Of a stretch of 64,000 bases of DNA, positions 1 to 9,153 are shown piece after piece. The notes below the pieces were generated by a model. The model was not told where the DNA came from. It made no database searches and saw only the letters and a list, made by a program, of their open reading frames with translations. Positions within the stretch are counted from its first letter, which is position 1. Every line of letters starts with the position of its first letter. A program made the translations under genes and the position numbers. The stretch is from G020348385 sp964538085 (lineage in GTDB: Bacteria; Acidobacteriota; Aminicenantia; Aminicenantales; Aminicenantaceae): positions 5,327-69,326 of the forward strand of contig CAZIDF010000018.1 of assembly GCA_964538085.1 (NCBI GenBank), read 5' to 3'.

Positions 1-1
1 C

Positions 2-2386
2 CTATACCTGACTCAAATGGTATCGGATGACGGGAAAGATGTTCTTCGTTTCTCTTTTCAATCGGTCCCGCGTTTTGCCAACAAAATCCCTTTTTTTTTG
101 GAGTATATCCAAAAGAGTCAAGACGACAGAGAGAGAATCTTCATCTATTTTTCCCAAGAGGGGATCCGCCGGAAATTGTCCACACTTCTTGGCCAAAGAA
201 AGATCCTCCATCGTGAATCTACCTCACCCTTAGTATTCCCCGAGGATGGTTCTATCGTGCTCCTTTTGGGAAACATAAACCACGGTTTTCGTTATCCTCC
301 AGAAAGGATCACGTATTTTTCCGAAACGGACATATTCACGGAAGAAAAAGTTCTAATCAGCCGACCCCGAGTGCGTCCCTTCGTCTCTGATTTTCGAGAT
401 TTGAAGGTCGATGACTACGTTGTCCATACCGATTATGGAATCGGTATCTTCAAGGGATTGATAAAGCTGGATGTGGATGAACGGGACCAAGAATTTATCG
501 CCATCCATTATCGAGATGAAGACAAACTCTTCGTTCCTGCGGAGGATCTGAATCTAGTGCAGAAGTACACCCATTTGGGAAAGGCTTCTCCTCTTTTGAA
601 CAAACTGGGAACTCCAGCTTGGGAAAAAACGAAAGAGCGCGCCAAAAAAACCATCGAAAAAATGACCGATCAACTTCTCCAACTGTACGCAAAGAGGAAA
701 GCTATCCAGGGTCATGGATTCAGCCCCGGTGGTGAGTGGCAATCCGATTTCGAACAAACCTTCGAGTATGAAGAAACGGATGATCAGATGGCGGCCATAA
801 AGGAGATCTACCAGGACATGGAGTCCTCTTCCCCGATGGATCGTCTTTTGTGCGGAGATGTGGGTTATGGAAAAACAGAGGTGGGCATCCGTGCTTCATT
901 CAAGGCCGTGATGGATGGAAAACAGGTGGCTGTCCTATGCCCGACCACTGTGCTCTCCAGCCAGCATTTGAATACCTTCCGGAATCGAATGGTGCTTTTT
1001 CCGGTTCGGGTGGAAAGTCTAACCCGGCTCCAGACAAAAACTCAACAAAATAAGATCCTGGGAGATCTGAAGAAGGGCCTGGTCGATATCGTGATCGGCA
1101 CGCACCGCTTGCTTTCCAAGGACGTGAAGTTTCATGACTTGGGACTCTTGATCGTCGACGAAGAGCAAAGATTCGGTGTTGCCCACAAAGAAAAGATCAA
1201 GCAGATCAAGGCCAATATCGATGTCCTGACCATGACGGCCACTCCGATCCCCCGTACTTTGAACATTTCGCTTTCCGGATTGAGGGATATCAGTCTGATC
1301 GAAACTCCTCCCAGGGATCGATTGGCTATCCACACTCTCGTAACGCCTTTCAGCCGGAAGCTCATCACAGATGCCATAAGAAAAGAATTGAACCGGGGCG
1401 GGCAGGTTTATTTCATCCACAACCATGTCGAGGACATCGACAGCATCGCTCGGATGATCGAGTCTTGGGTGGCCGGAGCTAAGGTTGCGGTCGTTCATGG
1501 GAAAATGCCCAGCCTTGCCCTTGAAAAAAAGATGATCGATTTTATCCAAAAAAAGTATGATGTATTGGTTTCGACAACGATCATCGAGAATGGGATCGAT
1601 ATCCCTCTTGTCAACACTCTGATCGTCAATCGTGCCGATAGATTTGGGCTGGCCCAGTTGTACCAGCTTCGCGGCAGAGTGGGGCGATCTTCCCGTCAAG
1701 CGGTGGCTTATTTTCTTGTGCCTCCTTTTTCTGAGCTCACATCGTTATCTAAAGAGAGGTTGAAGGCGCTTCAGGAATTCTCCCAGTTGGGATCAGGTTT
1801 TCGTTTGGCTGCCAAAGATCTGGAGATCAGAGGCGCCGGCAATTTTTTGGGTTCTCAACAGCACGGTTGTATGGAGGCTCTTGGCATCGATTATTACATG
1901 CATCTTCTTGAACGAACGGTCAAGGAACATCAAGGAGAATTACCCGATGAGGTAAAAAGCAAGATCAATTTAAAGGTGAATATCCGAATCCCCGATGATT
2001 ATCTTCCCCAAACAAACTTGCGATTGAATCTGTACAAACGTATATCTTCGATGGAGACCATCGATGACATCGCAAAAATCCGCAAAGAAATGGAAGACAG
2101 ATTCGGGCCTCCTCCCCAGCCCGTTCGGAATCTTGTGCTTTATGGCGCCATAAAAATCCTGGCCCAAAGAATTCGAGTCAAGTCCGTCGATCATATCGGG
2201 CAGAAACTCGTGTTTAAATTTTATCCGACAACCACAGTCGATCTTGCCCAGGTAACCGCTCTCCTCGATAAATATGATGGATCTATCACGCCCCAGGGGG
2301 TGATGACTGTCATATTGCCCTCTTCCGATAAAGGGAACCTTTTGATTGAAACGAACTCTATCTTGAAGGAGTTATCGGGTATGTAA
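2..2386 (+). CDS. mfd: Transcription-repair coupling factor Mfd (5'-truncated by window edge)
   Basis: Mfd is a superfamily 2 DNA translocase that removes RNA polymerase stalled at lesions and recruits UvrA. The frame is open to the first base, so the start lies outside the window. About 794 C-terminal residues are present, against roughly 1,100-1,200 in the family, so most of the UvrB-like N-terminal part is missing. Numbering from the first visible Met (position 17): a CarD-like RNA-polymerase-interacting domain at about 125-185 (VHTDYGIGIFKG), Walker A GDVGYGKT at 280-287, the DEEQ box at 381-384, SF2 motif III TATPIPRT, motif VI QLRGRVGRSS, and the TRCF C-terminal domain from about 630. 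The reading frame is intact. The next gene starts within about 40 bases, so co-transcription is plausible. Identification is secure. Confidence 0.97.
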   Translation, partial: LYLTQMVSDDGKDVLRFSFQSVPRFANKIPFFLEYIQKSQDDRERIFIYFSQEGIRRKLSTLLGQRKILHRESTSPLVFPEDGSIVLLLGNINHGFRYPPERITYFSETDIFTEEKVLISRPRVRPFVSDFRDLKVDDYVVHTDYGIGIFKGLIKLDVDERDQEFIAIHYRDEDKLFVPAEDLNLVQKYTHLGKASPLLNKLGTPAWEKTKERAKKTIEKMTDQLLQLYAKRKAIQGHGFSPGGEWQSDFEQTFEYEETDDQMAAIKEIYQDMESSSPMDRLLCGDVGYGKTEVGIRASFKAVMDGKQVAVLCPTTVLSSQHLNTFRNRMVLFPVRVESLTRLQTKTQQNKILGDLKKGLVDIVIGTHRLLSKDVKFHDLGLLIVDEEQRFGVAHKEKIKQIKANIDVLTMTATPIPRTLNISLSGLRDISLIETPPRDRLAIHTLVTPFSRKLITDAIRKELNRGGQVYFIHNHVEDIDSIARMIESWVAGAKVAVVHGKMPSLALEKKMIDFIQKKYDVLVSTTIIENGIDIPLVNTLIVNRADRFGLAQLYQLRGRVGRSSRQAVAYFLVPPFSELTSLSKERLKALQEFSQLGSGFRLAAKDLEIRGAGNFLGSQQHGCMEALGIDYYMHLLERTVKEHQGELPDEVKSKINLKVNIRIPDDYLPQTNLRLNLYKRISSMETIDDIAKIRKEMEDRFGPPPQPVRNLVLYGAIKILAQRIRVKSVDHIGQKLVFKFYPTTTVDLAQVTALLDKYDGSITPQGVMTVILPSSDKGNLLIETNSILKELSGM

Positions 2387-2422
2387 TATAATGAGTTGAA
2401 TCTTACCCGGAATGATAAAAAG

Positions 2423-3382
2423 ATGTGGCAAGTACGCATGTATGGTCTGATTTTCATGATGCTATTCGTAAGCTGTAAAGGGAATCAGTCTGTCCAGGAT
2501 CCGCCAGATCTGGATTCTCTCGGGGAAAAAGAAAACTATATCATCCTTCATATACAGGAAACGGTTTATTTCAATTCGGATTTTAAAAGATATCTCAAAC
2601 TCAGTCTTGGGGATGAATACCAAAATCTTTCCCCTCTTTCCCTGAGCCGGTTGGTCGACAATTTCTTGGAGGAGAAACTCCTTTTAGCAGAAGCGAGAAA
2701 TCAGGAGACTGTATTGAGCTGGGAAGAGAAAAAGGAATATTTGGCAAAACAATCCAGCAGTTCTGTGATCGAAGGAGAAAGCTGGGAATCGGATGAGGAT
2801 GGGATAGAGTTGTTGTTTGATCAGCTTCTTGTGGAAAAATACACATATACTCTCGTCAAGGGCATCGAAGTGGAGGATGAAGAAATTCAGGAATACTATG
2901 AGGAGAACAAAAAAGAATTTCTGCTTCCAGAAAGAGTCAAAGTAAGTCAAATATTGCTCCCGAACGAGGAAAAAGCGGTGGAGATCCTGGAGAGCCTGGA
3001 GGACGGCGATTCTGTCGAATTCAAAAGAACGGCCAGAGCTCAATCTATCGGCGTTGAAGCCTCTAAAGGGGGAGAGATGGGGGTGTTTGCCTTAGGCCAG
3101 CTTCCTGATGAAATGGAAAAAGCCATTTTTGCGCTAAGAGAGGGAGAAATGAGCCCTGTTTTGGAGTCCTCCTATGGTTTTCATATATTCCGCCTGGATT
3201 CCCGGTATGAGCCGGAGTTGATTCCTCTCGATCAAGCAGCCATGACCATCAAGATGAAGATTCTCAGCCACAAAGTGAAAAATCGTATCGATCGACAAGT
3301 CGAAAAATTAAAAAATTCCCTCGAATGGGAGTTTTACGATCAAAATCTTTATTTCCCATATCAGAGGACTCCGAATGAGTAA
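2423..3382 (+). CDS. Parvulin-type peptidyl-prolyl isomerase, probable lipoprotein
   Basis: Predicted exported prolyl cis-trans isomerase that would assist folding of envelope proteins. The N-terminus has a short hydrophobic stretch ending in LFVSC, a plausible lipobox with Cys at residue 18 of the chosen start. A SurA-like helical part follows, then a parvulin domain at about residues 155-260 (RVKVSQILL, GGEMGVFALGQLP, SSYGFHIFRLD). The frame is also open from a TTG at 2396. I prefer the ATG at 2423 because the signal sequence begins there, but neither start has a strong ribosome site. The stop overlaps the next gene, another SurA-like protein, by 8 bases, so the two are probably translated together. 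PrsA-like foldase is the alternative name. The family call is firm and the start is moderate. Confidence 0.85.
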   Translation: MWQVRMYGLIFMMLFVSCKGNQSVQDPPDLDSLGEKENYIILHIQETVYFNSDFKRYLKLSLGDEYQNLSPLSLSRLVDNFLEEKLLLAEARNQETVLSWEEKKEYLAKQSSSSVIEGESWESDEDGIELLFDQLLVEKYTYTLVKGIEVEDEEIQEYYEENKKEFLLPERVKVSQILLPNEEKAVEILESLEDGDSVEFKRTARAQSIGVEASKGGEMGVFALGQLPDEMEKAIFALREGEMSPVLESSYGFHIFRLDSRYEPELIPLDQAAMTIKMKILSHKVKNRIDRQVEKLKNSLEWEFYDQNLYFPYQRTPNE

Positions 3383-4364
3383 AATACGAATCCCTTTTGT
3401 TGTGCTATCGGTTTTATTGAGCGTTTGTTTTTTGTTTGGACAAGAGGTGGTGGATGCCATCGTGGCCATCGTGAATGATGATATCATCACCATATCGGAT
3501 TACATCACAGAGCATGATACGATCTATGAGCTCCTCCGCTCACAGCTCCAGGGAGAGGAGTTCACCAAACAGTACGAAGCAGAGAAAGCAGGATTGATGG
3601 AGAGGTTGATAACTGAACGATTGCTCCTTCAGGAGGCCGAGAGGCTGGATATACGAAGCACGGCCGATATCGATGGACAGATTAAAAACATTGTTGATAA
3701 TATAAAAAAACAATACAACATCGGGTCGGATGAGGATTTCAAACGTATGATGGGGCAACAGGGGATTGACTACGATTCTTGGATCGTACAGCAAGAGAAG
3801 AATATTCTCCAGCAGGCTCTTATTTTCAGCCAGGTCGGACGGAGTATTGCCATCGATGAAACGGATGTCGTGAACTATTACGACCTTCATCCTGAGGAAT
3901 TCACGGTGCTCCCCACGTATAAATTGCGGGGAATCTATATCTCTTCAGAGGGTAAAAGCGAAGAGGAGATCCAGGCGAAAAAGGAAGAGATCGACGGAAA
4001 AATTGCTGCAGGAGAAGAACTGGAAGATCTTGCCGGTGAATATTCGGAAGGTCCGGAAAAAGAATCTCAGGGAGATATAGGAACTTACAAGAAGGGAGAC
4101 ATGGACAAGAATTTGGAACGGGCTGTCGAGAATTTGGAAGAGAGAGACCTAACTTCTTGGATTGAAATCCCGACCGGATGGTTTTTGTTGAAACTCGAAA
4201 AAAAAACAGAGAGTCAGCTTAGAGCCTTTGAAGAAGTCAAAAAACAGATAGAAAACCAGCTATTTATGCAAGAACAACAGGTGAGGATCCAGGATTACAT
4301 AAAAGACTTGAAAAAGCGGAGTTTTATCAAAATCTTGATTCCCGATCCTCTCAAATATAGGTGA
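3375..4364 (+). CDS. SurA-like periplasmic chaperone / prolyl isomerase
   Basis: Probable periplasmic chaperone for outer-membrane proteins. Residues 1-22 are a signal peptide (VVLSVLLSVCFLFGQ). Then comes the typical SurA N-terminal region beginning VVDAIVAIVNDDIITISDY, a helical domain, and one parvulin domain at about 175-280 (YKLRGIYISSE, SQGDIGTYKKGDM, IPTGWFLLKLEKK). SurA of Escherichia coli has two parvulin domains. This 329-residue protein has one, as is usual for the shorter SurA-like family. It overlaps the preceding isomerase gene by 8 bases (ATGAGTAA). It is convergent with the arginine decarboxylase gene, whose stop codon is the very next base. Confidence 0.88.
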   Translation: MSKIRIPFVVLSVLLSVCFLFGQEVVDAIVAIVNDDIITISDYITEHDTIYELLRSQLQGEEFTKQYEAEKAGLMERLITERLLLQEAERLDIRSTADIDGQIKNIVDNIKKQYNIGSDEDFKRMMGQQGIDYDSWIVQQEKNILQQALIFSQVGRSIAIDETDVVNYYDLHPEEFTVLPTYKLRGIYISSEGKSEEEIQAKKEEIDGKIAAGEELEDLAGEYSEGPEKESQGDIGTYKKGDMDKNLERAVENLEERDLTSWIEIPTGWFLLKLEKKTESQLRAFEEVKKQIENQLFMQEQQVRIQDYIKDLKKRSFIKILIPDPLKYR

Positions 4365-4916
4365 TCAGGGGATCATAACTGCAGCGGCGAAGGCTGTGGT
4401 CCAGAAACCCTTTTTCCCGCGAGCGATCTGCGTGATGTGCTGTGTCCTCACTTCGATTCCCTTGCCCATTTCATATAATTTTCTCTCTTCGTTCCAAATC
4501 TGACAAAGATCGAAATTTTTTCCGAGAGTGGTTGTCAGCATATCCGCAGCAAGGTCCATTGCATACTCTCCGGCTTCCTTTTCGCTGTTACCGAAACTGT
4601 GATGTTCAGATAGGTATCCGTAGTGATTGGAGTCGTTAGGAATAGCCAGTCCTATGGAAGCGGATATGATCCTCTGGGATTCGTCGGTGGAGCATTCGCT
4701 CATCACGAGAAAAACGATCTGTCCGGGACGGAGGTGCTTGATTCCTTGCTGCTTGGGCACTAAATGACAACCAGGAGGATAAATGCTGGAAACTTTAACG
4801 AGGTTGAACGCTGCGATTCCCGCCTCTCTCAGGGCGAGTTCAAAGCTTCCCAGTTTTTCCTTGTGCTGGCCTTTTCCCTTGGTCAGGAATATTCGTCTGG
4901 GTACTATGCTATTCAT
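4365..4916 (-). CDS. pdaD: Pyruvoyl-dependent arginine decarboxylase (PvlArgDC)
   Basis: Decarboxylates arginine to agmatine, the entry to polyamine synthesis, using a covalently bound pyruvoyl group made by self-cleavage. The 183-residue proenzyme has the cleavage region VSSIYPPG, with the expected Ser-Ser pair at residues 43-44; the second Ser would become the pyruvoyl group. The family's later conserved stretches are also visible (SASIGLAIP, HYGYLSEHH, GWNEER-like IWNEERKLYEMG, WTTAFAAAVM). Length matches the family. It lies 8 bases downstream of the small membrane-anchored gene on the same strand and so is probably the last gene of the minus-strand run. No agmatine-processing gene is visible nearby. 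Confidence 0.93.
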   Translation of the reverse strand: MNSIVPRRIFLTKGKGQHKEKLGSFELALREAGIAAFNLVKVSSIYPPGCHLVPKQQGIKHLRPGQIVFLVMSECSTDESQRIISASIGLAIPNDSNHYGYLSEHHSFGNSEKEAGEYAMDLAADMLTTTLGKNFDLCQIWNEERKLYEMGKGIEVRTQHITQIARGKKGFWTTAFAAAVMIP

Positions 4917-4924
4917 GGCAGGGA

Positions 4925-5500
4925 TTATTTTTTTTCTTCCGCTTTTTTCTTTTCCGACTCCTTCTCCAGTGGGTCAGGTTCTTTGAAATCGATGTTTTTC
5001 GAAACCTCCCACTCTCCCACAGGGATGTACTGGGAGCCTTGTGATTTTACGAATACTTTTACGTCGACAGTTTTCGACTGGAAGAAGGGGCTGCTTTTGA
5101 AATGCTCCAGGTTTTGTCCATCGATACCATGAGTACTTTTGAGGAGGAAGTTCTCGCTGGTGTCTCCCGGCATAAGAGGTTCTCCGCGAATGGCTTCGAT
5201 GAAACCATCTCCGAGGTTTGCAACATCATCCCGAAATTTGAAGTTTGCATTCACATACAGATATTTTAGCGGCTCATCCGAGATATTTTTAATCCTGAAC
5301 GAGATAGCCGGGACAAGCACCAGTTTTGGCGGCCAGGGCTGATAGGATTTTTCCACCCATTTCGTCTGGACATCCATAAGCTCGAATGCACCCTCCAGAT
5401 CTTTATGAGACATGGTTTTCAGCAAACCAGTGAAATGAGCGATGATAACGACAAGGATAAAAAGAGCGATTATAGCCAGGATAAACGGCATTTTTTTCAT
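4925..5500 (-). CDS. Small membrane-anchored protein of unknown function
   Basis: I do not recognise a family with certainty. The 191-residue product has one N-terminal transmembrane segment (residues 5-24, FILAIIALFILVVIIAHFTG), so most of it probably faces the periplasm. A compact beta-rich domain follows, with NISDEPLKYLYVNANFKF and GEPLMPGDTSENFLLKS. That pattern resembles domains that dress a conserved 'ligand plus extracellular correction' fold. The C-terminus is a charged Lys/Glu tail from about residue 175. The start has a good ribosome site (AGGAGG-like, read on the minus strand). It is packed between the YibQ-like gene upstream (71 bases) and the arginine decarboxylase downstream (8 bases). 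Confidence 0.7.
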   Translation of the reverse strand: MKKMPFILAIIALFILVVIIAHFTGLLKTMSHKDLEGAFELMDVQTKWVEKSYQPWPPKLVLVPAISFRIKNISDEPLKYLYVNANFKFRDDVANLGDGFIEAIRGEPLMPGDTSENFLLKSTHGIDGQNLEHFKSSPFFQSKTVDVKVFVKSQGSQYIPVGEWEVSKNIDFKEPDPLEKESEKKKAEEKK

Positions 5501-5571
5501 AGGATTCCTCCTTACAACGATTTAATGATAAAGGATGTGGGTGGATTTGGCAATTGAAATTAGAGCGCGGT

Positions 5572-6738
5572 TCAATGGACAAGTTTAGAAATGAAGACCG
5601 GTTGCACTCCGTATTCCCTTGCTAGGTGAAAATATTCTTTCAGGACTTTGAGCGTTTCAGGCAAAGGATGGCAGATTCCCACAGCTTCGCCTCTCGTTTG
5701 AGCTAGGGTGAAAAGCTCCACAAGTTTTTTCCGTATGGTATCTTCGTCCGGTTCGTTGTCAAGAAAAACATGCCGTTGCGCTGTCGGGATTTCCAGCTGG
5801 AGAGCCATATCGTAAGCCACGGATTTCCCCGTCGTGCGACTGTCGACGAAAAATAGATTTCTTTTTTTTAACCGTTGGAGGATGGTCCGCATCAATGATT
5901 CATCCGGGGTGACCTTCGATCCCATGTGGTTGTTAACACCACTGATATAGGGGACCTGATCGAGATCCCTTTCCACTGTCATGATGATGTCCTGTTCGCT
6001 CATATCAGTGAAAATCATCCCTTCGATACTGTTGTTGGCTTCTGTGTTGTTGATGGATTCCAGTGGCAGGTGCAAGAGGATCTCCAAACCGTTTTGATGG
6101 GCGATCTGAGCTGTTCGTTCTCCCATGGGACTGAAGGGGATGATTGCAACGGTTATCGGCTCCTGCAGGCTTAGAAGGTCGTAGATTGCGTCCAAGCTGT
6201 AACCCATATCATCCATTATCAAAGCGACTTTGTATTGGGGCGTAGGGACAGGGGGTTTTTTGGTGACTTCAGGCATTTCCTTTTTACAGGAAAAGAGGAT
6301 AGCCAGTTTTTCAGCCTCGTGTCTTTGGACATCCCAGAGGAAATATTTCTTTTCCTCGTCTTCTTGTTCCTCTTGTCTTGTAACCTTTGCCTGGGCGTCT
6401 TTCAAGTCCTGTTTGAGCCGGGATCCCAACCTTGAGTATTCATCCTGGGATAGATCCACCTTCAGATGGTCAATGCCGGCTTTGTCCTTGAACCTGGAAA
6501 TGGATGGCATGGGGATCCCTTGGGTGGAAAGCCGATCGAGAACGACTAGGGTTAAAGAAATTTCCGGTTTTTCCGGTTCTCTTGACTTACTGAGAATAGA
6601 TAAAACATAGGACTGTTTCCCTTTTGACCAGTTGATGTAATCGAGGCCTATGGCAGAGGCCACAGCAAGGAGTAGAAAAACAATATAGATGCTCCATGGA
6701 GTTTTTGGGCTTCCTTTGACCGGATTGTTTGTCTTCAT
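5572..6738 (-). CDS. Divergent polysaccharide deacetylase (YibQ family)
   Basis: Member of the divergent polysaccharide deacetylase family (DUF610/YibQ). The fold is a NodB-like barrel, and the gene commonly sits beside envC and ctpA homologues in Gram-negative bacteria. There is one membrane anchor at residues 16-34, a charged coiled segment, then the catalytic-type domain from about 165: KVALIMDDMGYSLDAI with the Asp-Asp pair, VAIIPFSPMGERTA, ILLHLPLES, GVNNHMGSKVTP and FFVDSRTTGKS. It starts 3 bases beyond the stop of the S41-like gene, so the two are translationally coupled or nearly so. The enzymatic activity of this family is poorly defined; a role in cell-wall maturation fits the neighbours but is inference. 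Confidence 0.9.
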   Translation of the reverse strand: MKTNNPVKGSPKTPWSIYIVFLLLAVASAIGLDYINWSKGKQSYVLSILSKSREPEKPEISLTLVVLDRLSTQGIPMPSISRFKDKAGIDHLKVDLSQDEYSRLGSRLKQDLKDAQAKVTRQEEQEDEEKKYFLWDVQRHEAEKLAILFSCKKEMPEVTKKPPVPTPQYKVALIMDDMGYSLDAIYDLLSLQEPITVAIIPFSPMGERTAQIAHQNGLEILLHLPLESINNTEANNSIEGMIFTDMSEQDIIMTVERDLDQVPYISGVNNHMGSKVTPDESLMRTILQRLKKRNLFFVDSRTTGKSVAYDMALQLEIPTAQRHVFLDNEPDEDTIRKKLVELFTLAQTRGEAVGICHPLPETLKVLKEYFHLAREYGVQPVFISKLVH

Positions 6739-6741
6739 AGA

Positions 6742-7929
6742 CTATATCTTTGGCAGGATTTCTAGCGTTTTTTTGAGATACAGATCGAAATGGGGATCTT
6801 TTTCTTCGATTTCTTTATCCGGCGTGACTCCCTTGAGCCACATTTCCTTGCCTTCGCGCAGATAAAAAATTTGCGATGTCAGGAGCAAGGCGCTTCCATC
6901 TTCAAGGGGGAAAAAATCTTGTTTGACCAATAGACCCGGTGTTTTCAAACCGATAATCTTCGCTCTTTGGAAATCCTTGAGGACTCCTGCGATAGCTTCT
7001 GCTGGGCCGATGGTGGCATTGTTTGTCCACAGGATCAACGGCAATTCTTTCAACTCTGGGATATCGGGACAGGATAGGTAGTCCTTATGACCTTTTTTGT
7101 CTTGAAAATATCCGACTTGATCCGATTGAAGAAAAATATTGATGAATTTCAAAGACTCCTCGATCTCTCCCTCGTAACAATTTCTCAAATCGATGATCAG
7201 CGGCGCTTTTTTGCTTTTTAGAGAGGGCAGCATTTTTTTCCTGAATTGACTGATGAATGGCGGATGGAGGGAATGGATTTTCAAGATGCCGCTCGTATTC
7301 TGTTGCGGCGTGAGCATGAAGGGACCCTCATGGATGATTTTTCTCGGAATCGCCATTTCTTCTGAATCTTCTTCGCGGAGGATTTTGATGTTGACCGGTT
7401 TTTCTTCGGAATTCTTAAGATACAGATTCGCTTCCTGCATGCTGAGCTCCAGGAGCGGTTGTCCATCCATCTCGCTGAGCGTGTCGCCCACCTTTATTCC
7501 AGCATTTGCAGCCGGAGAGTTTTCTTCGACTCCGATGACAACTGGGTAAGTTCCGAACTTTTTATAGACGACTATTCCTGTTTCCTTGAGTTCGAGTGAA
7601 TCTGGATTTTTAAGTTTTTTGGCTGTTTGTGGATCGAGATAAGCAGAAACGGGATCGAGCGGCCCGATCAATCCCCTCAACGCCCCCTTCATGGTTTTAA
7701 GGGCATTGGGCTCTTCGACATAATAGTCCTTTATCAAATCGGCAACGCCTTTGAGAAGAAGGAGGTTTTTATCCGAGGCGGATTTTTGAGTGAGGCTGGG
7801 AAGGAATTTTGTCGGGATGAATAAAAAGAACAAGACAGCTATAAACAAAGATATGAGGAATATTTTTATGTTGTTTTTTGCCATTTTTTTATTTATAAAC
7901 ATAAATTTTATCATCTTTTTTTCAGCCAT
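6742..7929 (-). CDS. S41 (CtpA-like) PDZ protein, catalytic Ser and Lys apparently lost
   Basis: Belongs to the carboxyl-terminal processing protease family S41. Layout: membrane anchor at residues 22-40, S41 N-terminal helices at about 55-110 (LDPVSAYLDP), PDZ domain at about 115-190 (SPAANAGIKVGDTLSEMDG), and S41 core at about 210-370. Active CtpA enzymes use a Ser in the SASASE motif and a Lys about 25 residues later. Here the aligned stretch is ATIGPAEAIAG, which puts Gly308 at the Ser position, and KTPGLLVK, which puts Leu333 at the Lys position. It is therefore probably a non-proteolytic scaffold. Its start overlaps the envC-like gene by 19 bases and it is followed by the YibQ-like gene. 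Fold assignment is strong; loss of activity is inferred from a hand alignment. Confidence 0.88.
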   Translation of the reverse strand: MAEKKMIKFMFINKKMAKNNIKIFLISLFIAVLFFLFIPTKFLPSLTQKSASDKNLLLLKGVADLIKDYYVEEPNALKTMKGALRGLIGPLDPVSAYLDPQTAKKLKNPDSLELKETGIVVYKKFGTYPVVIGVEENSPAANAGIKVGDTLSEMDGQPLLELSMQEANLYLKNSEEKPVNIKILREEDSEEMAIPRKIIHEGPFMLTPQQNTSGILKIHSLHPPFISQFRKKMLPSLKSKKAPLIIDLRNCYEGEIEESLKFINIFLQSDQVGYFQDKKGHKDYLSCPDIPELKELPLILWTNNATIGPAEAIAGVLKDFQRAKIIGLKTPGLLVKQDFFPLEDGSALLLTSQIFYLREGKEMWLKGVTPDKEIEEKDPHFDLYLKKTLEILPKI

Positions 7930-9089
7930 TGCAAGGGATTGACGGGCTCGCTTTTGTAGCGGATCTCGAAATATAGGGTTTCTTCCTTCAGAGATCCGAA
8001 CTCGCCTACCGTGGCTATCGGTTGTCCCTCTTTAACGTAATCGCCCTTTTTAACCAGAAATTCCGAGCCGAGGTGCCCGTAAATAGAGAGAGAGGTCATG
8101 CCATGATCGATGATGACGAGATAACCGTAACCTTCGAAATAATCAGCGTAAGCCACCCGCCCCGCGTGGACAGCTTTGACTACGGTGTCCTTTTGAGGGG
8201 AGATTTCTATCCCGTTATTCTGGGTGATGGTGTTGAAAACTCGATGCCGGGCAGGACCGAATTGGGTTACGATCCTTCCGGTGAGAGGCCAGGGAAGGTT
8301 CCCCTTTTTTTCATACAAGGGAACGAGCGTATAGGGGAGGGATATTTCTTCACTTTGGATTTTTTTGACCAAGTCTTGCAGCTGTTCGGCCCTGTCCTTC
8401 AGTTCGCCCAGCGTTTTTATATGCATTTCTCTGTTCCTGTCGATTTCCTGGATCAACGATTGGTATTTATTTTCCTGACTGGAATAGTCCTGCCGTTTTT
8501 CATCGGCTTTTTGGATCAGCTGGGAAATTTCCTGTTTTTTTGTTTCCAACCTCTCCTTAGAAGTCTGAATCTCTTCGAGGGTAGCCAGGTAATCGGAAAC
8601 TATTCTGTTCTGGGATTGGGCCAACAGAGAGAGATTCTTGCTTTCCGAGATGAGATGGCTGACATCTTCGGCTTGGAGCAAGAAGTCAAGATATGAAAAT
8701 TTTCCGAACTTGTACAGTGTCACCAAGATCTTTTCGATCGATTTTTTTTCCTTTTGCAGTTTTTCCTCTAGCACAGGAATATTTTTCTGGAGAGTTATCA
8801 GTTCGCTGTCGGCTTTTTGCATTTGGGCGTTGTACAAGGCGATCTCTTTTTTTATCAAAGTTTTGTTGAGCCCGATGCTGTTCAACCGGGAAAGGACCGA
8901 TGTTTTCCGCTTTTCTTCCTCCGAAATCTTTTTTCGGATATCGGTGATCTGTTCGGTGATAGCGATCAGTCTTTTTTCGTATTCGGAAAGATCTTGTTGG
9001 GGAAGGACAGGTTGACCGAATCTTGAAACGAGGAAAAAAAGGAGAAGAAAGGGGATGAATCCTATTTTTCGAGTTCGAAAATAACTCAT
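7911..9089 (-). CDS. EnvC-like coiled-coil protein with degenerate LytM (M23) domain
   Basis: Resembles EnvC, the periplasmic activator of cell-wall amidases in division, which couples to FtsEX. It has a signal peptide at residues 1-30, long coiled coil at about 33-250 (many KKEIALYNAQ-type heptads), and a LytM domain at about 265-390 (WPLTGRIVTQFGPARH, VHAGRVAYADYFEGYG, IIDHG, YGHLG). In active M23 peptidases zinc is bound by HxxxD and HxH. Here these read N291...E295 and T371-L-Y373, while H338 is kept. At least three ligand positions are therefore changed, as in EnvC itself, so it is likely an activator rather than a hydrolase. No ftsEX or amidase gene is in the window. It heads a tight cluster with the S41-like and YibQ-like genes. 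Confidence 0.9.
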   Translation of the reverse strand: MSYFRTRKIGFIPFLLLFFLVSRFGQPVLPQQDLSEYEKRLIAITEQITDIRKKISEEEKRKTSVLSRLNSIGLNKTLIKKEIALYNAQMQKADSELITLQKNIPVLEEKLQKEKKSIEKILVTLYKFGKFSYLDFLLQAEDVSHLISESKNLSLLAQSQNRIVSDYLATLEEIQTSKERLETKKQEISQLIQKADEKRQDYSSQENKYQSLIQEIDRNREMHIKTLGELKDRAEQLQDLVKKIQSEEISLPYTLVPLYEKKGNLPWPLTGRIVTQFGPARHRVFNTITQNNGIEISPQKDTVVKAVHAGRVAYADYFEGYGYLVIIDHGMTSLSIYGHLGSEFLVKKGDYVKEGQPIATVGEFGSLKEETLYFEIRYKSEPVNPLQWLKKR

Positions 9090-9153
9090 CCTCTCCGTAT
9101 TTTATCTGATTCGCGGGTTTAAATCCACAGGATCGGCGAAGGGGCTGGTTAAT

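Noticed and set aside
1019..1699. 226-codon minus-strand frame inside mfd
   Set aside because: Mirror of mfd helicase motifs; no recognisable product.
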